Assembly (NCBI RefSeq): GCF_018129685.1
Contig: NZ_JAFCLG010000007.1
Span: forward strand, 62,001-126,000
Direction of reading: 5' to 3'
Origin: Bradyrhizobium manausense
GTDB lineage: Bacteria; Pseudomonadota; Alphaproteobacteria; Rhizobiales; Xanthobacteraceae
DNA: 64,000 bases
Part shown: positions 60,863 to 64,000 of the stretch, piece by piece
How the letters are laid out: the number at the start of each line of letters is the position of its first letter
How positions within the stretch are numbered: position 1 is the first letter of the stretch
Program-made: the position numbers and the translations under genes
The notes under the pieces: model-generated
What the model saw: the letters and a program-made list of their open reading frames with translations, nothing else
Told to the model about the DNA's origin: nothing
Databases searched by the model: none

Positions 60863-61315
60863 ATGACCCTGACCTTCGAAGATTTCCCGCCCGGCCGTTA
60901 CGGAACGTTCGGCCCGCGCCATGTCACCCGCGACGAGATCTTGGCGTTTGCCGCCGAGTTCGATCCGCAGCCCATGCACCTTGATGAGGAGGCTGCCAGC
61001 AAGAGCATGCTGCGCGGCCTGTCCGGTTCGGGCTGGCACCTCTGCTCGCTGATGATGCGGATGATGGCCGATGGTTTTATCACCCGCGCCGCGTCGCTGG
61101 GATCGCCAGGGGTCGACGAGGTGCGCTGGCTCGCGCCGCTCAGGCCCGGCGACGACCTCACGCTCGACGTCGACGTGCTCGAGGCAAGGACCTCGAAGAG
61201 CCGGCCGAACCTCGGCATCGTCAAGTTCAAGTGCACCGTGCGCAACGCCAAAGGCGAGGCGCTGGGCGAGATGACCTCGCCGATCCTGATCGAGCGGCGC
61301 GCGGGAGCGGCCTGA
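60863..61315 (+). CDS. MaoC-like dehydratase, first of a pair
   Basis: 150-residue hotdog hydratase. Motif AAEFDPQPMHLDEEAA supplies the Asp-x4-His dyad of MaoC/R-hydratase proteins. It starts at 60863 (MTLTFEDFPPG). Its stop overlaps the start of a second MaoC gene by one base (TGATG). The pair may form a heterodimer. Specific substrate unknown. Confidence 0.92.
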   Translation: MTLTFEDFPPGRYGTFGPRHVTRDEILAFAAEFDPQPMHLDEEAASKSMLRGLSGSGWHLCSLMMRMMADGFITRAASLGSPGVDEVRWLAPLRPGDDLTLDVDVLEARTSKSRPNLGIVKFKCTVRNAKGEALGEMTSPILIERRAGAA

Positions 61316-61794
61316 TGCGGTTCTTCGAAGACATCGAGATCGGCCAGCGCCGTGACATCGGCGCCTATACGTTCACGGCGGAGTCCATCAAGGCCTTTGC
61401 CGCCAAGTTCGATCCGCAGCGCTTTCATCTCGACGAGGAGGAGGGCAAGAACTCGCTGTTCGGCGGGCTCGCTGCGTCCGGCTGGCATGTCGGCTCGGCC
61501 TGCATGAGCCTGCTTGTCGCCGATGGCCAACGCCTGGCGCGCGAAGCCGCTGCGCGCGGCGAGGAGGTCGCAGTGTGGGGGCCGTCACCCGGCTTTCGCG
61601 ACCTGCGCTGGATCAAGCCGGTGCTGGCAGGCGACATCATCAGCTATTCCAACGAGGTCATCGACAAGCGCAGTTCCGCCTCGCGCCCTGGCTGGGGCAT
61701 CCTGACCGCCCGGACCACCGGCACCAACCAGCGCGGCGAGGAGGTGTATTCCATCACCGCCAGCGCCTTCGTGCCGATGAAGATGGGCGGTTAG
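61315..61794 (+). CDS. MaoC-like dehydratase, second of a pair
   Basis: 159 residues, with AAKFDPQRFHLDEEEG as the catalytic Asp-His motif and about the same layout as its partner upstream. The N-terminus MRFFEDIEIGQR is the common family start. Probably arose by duplication of the neighbouring gene and acts with it. Confidence 0.92.
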   Translation: MRFFEDIEIGQRRDIGAYTFTAESIKAFAAKFDPQRFHLDEEEGKNSLFGGLAASGWHVGSACMSLLVADGQRLAREAAARGEEVAVWGPSPGFRDLRWIKPVLAGDIISYSNEVIDKRSSASRPGWGILTARTTGTNQRGEEVYSITASAFVPMKMGG

Positions 61795-61995
61795 ACCTGT
61801 TCCAACATGAACGGCTGAAAACAGCGCGCGAGTGTTGCCCGCGCGCTATGGACGCGATTCAGGGTGGCTGCCATAAGCCTTCACGAGATGGCCGGCCTTC
61901 GCGAAGCGGCTGCCGGAACCATCGAGTTGCTAACCAATTATGAACCTGTCGCTGTCTATTTGAACGAACCGGGCAGAGGACAGGGGACGAGCACG

Positions 61996-62142
61996 ATGGC
62001 AGACCGCGGCGCACTGAAGTTGGTTGGATTTATCTTCGCGACCGCGACGCTCGCCGTGATGCTGATTGCCGGCATGGTGGTGAAGGGCTACGCCGACGGC
62101 GCCTACACCCTGGAAGCCTCGACGGTCGAGGCGAGCCGTTAG
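61996..62142 (+). CDS. Small single-helix membrane protein
   Basis: 48 residues: MADRGALKL, one hydrophobic helix (VGFIFATATLAVMLIAGMVV) and a short Glu/Ser tail (GYADGAYTLEASTVEASR). GGGGA lies a few bases upstream. It has a gene-like composition but no assigned function. Faces a second small membrane gene 59 bases away. Confidence 0.65.
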   Translation: MADRGALKLVGFIFATATLAVMLIAGMVVKGYADGAYTLEASTVEASR

Positions 62143-62201
62143 CGGTTAACTCCGCGCGGCCACGAAATGGCCTCCGCGCGGGCCGCAACGGCCTCCCGTT
62201 C

Positions 62202-62339
62202 TCAGCGGCTATAGACGAACGCCAATATCGCAATCGCAACAGCCAGCAGCCCGACAAACCGCATCATGATGGTCCCGAACTGGCTCGGTGCGGGCCGTAG
62301 CGGTATCGGGTCCGTGTTATCGGGCCGGATGCTCTGCAT
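62202..62339 (-). CDS. Possible small membrane protein
   Basis: 45 residues from the ATG at 62339: a Pro/Thr N-terminus and one C-terminal helix (MRFVGLLAVAIAILAFVYSR). The ribosome-binding site is weak. It could also start further up at 62417. Convergent with the 48-residue gene. Real or chance is uncertain. Confidence 0.45.
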   Translation of the reverse strand: MQSIRPDNTDPIPLRPAPSQFGTIMMRFVGLLAVAIAILAFVYSR

Positions 62340-62666
62340 CTGAAAATGTCCCCAAGGCCCGGCGGTCAGCCGCACGGGCGCTTGGCATTGGTCGGCGCTG
62401 GTGCCGGGAGGGTTCAAAGCGGGGCCGGGTTGGGTTACGCAGCGCGAACCTCATCCTCCGCTGCCATGCCCCGCGACGGCGGGGGCATCCAGTACGCCGC
62501 AGCCTCTCGGTTCTATCCTCGCCGTCTCTGGAATACTGGATCGCCCGCCCCAGTGCGCAATTGCGCACAAGGCGCGCGACGACACCTTTGTCTGTCATGC
62601 CCCCGGAATCAAAACCGCCGCGCCCCTTTGCGGAACGCGGCGGCCGATGATGTCGCGTCCTTGCGA
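62340..62666. other. Intergenic stretch with palindromic repeat
   Basis: About 330 bases with no supported gene. From about 62461 there is a dispersed-repeat-like segment (CATGCCCCGCGACGGCGGGG to GTCATGCCCCCGG, with GTGCGCAATTGCGCAC inside). Confidence 0.5.
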
Positions 62667-63095
62667 TCAGCTGTTGCGCAGGCCGTCGGCGGCGCGCTTC
62701 CACTGGGCGACGTTGTCGGCGATCATGCGGGTCGACTTCATGGCCGCCTGGCTGAGCTGGGCGTAGCCCGAGATCTCACGCTGGACGCGCTGGCCTTCGG
62801 CATGGAGCAGGTCGCGCAGGCTCTCGAGCTCGGAGATCAGATTCTCGATCTCGGCAAGCGAGGTGCCGGCGACGCGCTGGATCAGCGAGTTGACGTTGGT
62901 GACGGTGGCTTCCGCGCTCGGATCGAGCGGCGGTGCGTCGGCGGTGGTCGTGGGTGCGGCCGGCCGGCGCAGATAGGCGATATCGTTGCGGACGAAATCG
63001 CGGATGCCGGCTTCGACTTCCGTCACGGCGGCGAGATTGCTGTCGACCGTCTCGGTCTCGGTGGTCTCGGTCTTTTCCGGACGCATGGCGTTCAT
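62667..63095 (-). CDS. Hypothetical coiled-coil protein
   Basis: 142 residues. Thr/Glu-rich N-terminus (EKTETTETETVDSNLA), then helices with heptad patterns (SLAEIENLISELESLRDLLH, GQRVQREISGYAQL). No signal or membrane segment. GGGGAA precedes the ATG at 63095. Conserved-looking but no function. Confidence 0.75.
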   Translation of the reverse strand: MNAMRPEKTETTETETVDSNLAAVTEVEAGIRDFVRNDIAYLRRPAAPTTTADAPPLDPSAEATVTNVNSLIQRVAGTSLAEIENLISELESLRDLLHAEGQRVQREISGYAQLSQAAMKSTRMIADNVAQWKRAADGLRNS

Positions 63096-63306
63096 CGTTA
63101 TTCCCCTGTTCGCGTTGAGCGCAGCGCGAGTGTCCCCCGCACGACGATGTGTGTCAGGCCGTGCATCATGGGCGTCGGATTTTGACCGCAACAGGGCCGA
63201 GATGCGGCAAGGGCGGACCATTCGGGGGCCTTGCCGTGGCGCATGGTTACGGAAGTCTGAACGCTGGCAATGGCGATGGAAATGCGCGGCTCGGGCGCTG
63301 CTTCAC

Positions 63307-63340
63307 TCCCTCGCCCCGCGCGCGGGGAGAGGCGAAAGAG
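63307..63340. repeat. GC-rich hairpin after the partial gene
   Basis: CCTCGCCCCGCGCGCGGGGAG, an inverted repeat just after the stop of the partial gene at the right edge; similar to 33088-33120. Confidence 0.45.
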
Positions 63341-64000
63341 TCACCAGCTCTTCTTGAAGCCGGCCGTCACGCTCTTGTTGATCGCGCCTTGCGGGGTCTC
63401 GCCGAACGAGCCGGAGACGGTGACATTGTCGAACAGCTTCTGTTCGGCGCCGACCTTGCGCAGCCATTTGTCGTCGGTGGTCGACATGGTCTGGCCGGCG
63501 GAGATGCTGGTGCCGGTGTCGGTGATCGTGACCTTCGCCGACTGGTCGGTCTCGTAATTGCGGGTGACGCGGCCGCCGACGCCGGGCAGCGCTGTGGTGC
63601 CCTGCTGGTTGACGCTGTAGCCGTGCTGCAGCGTCAGCGACGTGTCGCCCGACAGCGGCACTGATTTGGTCAGCGATGCGCCGAGCTTGCTTTGCTCGGC
63701 ACCGGGATCGACGCGGGCTTCCACCGCAGTCTTGTCCCAGACCGGACCCGCGCCCGGCGCGGTCGCGGCGGCCCAGGCGCTGCCGGAGGATTGCGGCAGG
63801 TTGCCGCCATTTTCGGCCTTCTGCGCCAGCAGCTCCGACATCGTGGTCGGCTCCTTCGCCACCGTCATGTCGGCGCCGATGCGGGTGTCCCAGAACGAGG
63901 ACACCGACTGCTTGACCTTCACCCCGGCGGAGCCGTTGGCATTGGGGTTGGACGACCAGTCCATCCCATCCCTGGCGGCGGCCTGCGCGCGCTTCCTGGC
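63341..64000 (-). CDS. Hypothetical protein (5' end outside window)
   Basis: Partial: the frame is open to the right edge (preceding codons read RAQAAARDG before an internal Met at 63964). At least 219 residues. Contains repeated beta-like, Gly/Ser/Thr-rich stretches (GASLTKSVPLSGDTSLTLQH, GYSVNQQGTTALPGVGGRV, KVTITDTGTSISAGQTM) resembling a beta-barrel or adhesive repeat domain and ends in an aromatic/basic C-terminus (VTAGFKKSW). Possibly an outer-membrane or secreted protein; the N-terminus is not seen. Confidence 0.7.
   Translation of the reverse strand, partial: ARKRAQAAARDGMDWSSNPNANGSAGVKVKQSVSSFWDTRIGADMTVAKEPTTMSELLAQKAENGGNLPQSSGSAWAAATAPGAGPVWDKTAVEARVDPGAEQSKLGASLTKSVPLSGDTSLTLQHGYSVNQQGTTALPGVGGRVTRNYETDQSAKVTITDTGTSISAGQTMSTTDDKWLRKVGAEQKLFDNVTVSGSFGETPQGAINKSVTAGFKKSW

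Overview
The window is a high-GC chromosomal segment from an alphaproteobacterium, most likely Bradyrhizobium or a close relative. The evidence is gene order (ribF-ileS-lspA, uvrC-pgsA-moaD-moaE, lgt-midA-pgeF, rplY-pth-ychF), a form I aerobic CO dehydrogenase cluster of the Oligotropha type, an FMN-riboswitch-controlled type II lumazine synthase, TipF-like and CtrA-like signals, and many short palindromic intergenic repeats. I see no rRNA gene, tRNA gene, CRISPR array, prophage or intact insertion sequence.

Layout. 1-13 kb: an RluB-type pseudouridine synthase (5' end outside the window), rsmD, mutL, arfB, a pair of M16 proteases (one active, one inactive), a secreted Asp-rich protein, lspA, ileS and ribF. 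13.4-15.2 kb: a CheY-like regulator, then a 1.25-kb accessory segment bounded by 25-bp direct repeats, one of which is the 3' end of the HAD hydrolase gene. The segment holds a REP-transposase remnant between inverted REPs, a low-GC orphan gene and tandem repeats. 15.2-24 kb: HAD hydrolase, TipF-like EAL protein, YihY and holin-like membrane proteins, prmB, moaE, moaD, pgsA and uvrC. 24-31.7 kb: an outer-membrane barrel protein, a cold-shock protein, rlmJ, an RNase T2, small secreted proteins and a MarR/response-regulator/histidine-kinase operon. 32-38.3 kb: ilvE, hisS, a tautomerase, a hotdog thioesterase, proC, a YbjN protein, and an FMN riboswitch with ribH2.

38.5-47.4 kb is the metabolic centrepiece: a MHYT-LytTR regulator (coxC-like) followed by coxM, coxS, coxL, coxD, coxE, coxF and coxG. 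CoxL has the form I AYRCSFR active-site loop and the catalytic Glu. A perfect 12-bp direct repeat with a 21-bp period lies about 110-140 bp upstream of coxM and fits a LytTR binding site. Molybdopterin synthase (moaD/moaE), which CODH needs, is encoded about 20 kb away.

47.4-64 kb: DUF1700 and PadR genes divergent from a Tat-exported serine hydrolase with a palindromic operator between them, an ATP-grasp ligase coupled to a HEAGH metallopeptidase-like protein, prs, a lipoprotein, pgeF, midA, lgt, a dienelactone hydrolase, ubiK, rplY, pth, ychF, a DUF4282 protein, two MaoC-like hydratases, two very small membrane proteins, a coiled-coil protein, and a partial gene running off the right end.

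Most start codons were chosen from signal peptides, stop-start overlaps and Shine-Dalgarno sequences. Many genes are packed in stop-start-overlapping operons. Long antisense reading frames were treated as shadows caused by the high GC content.
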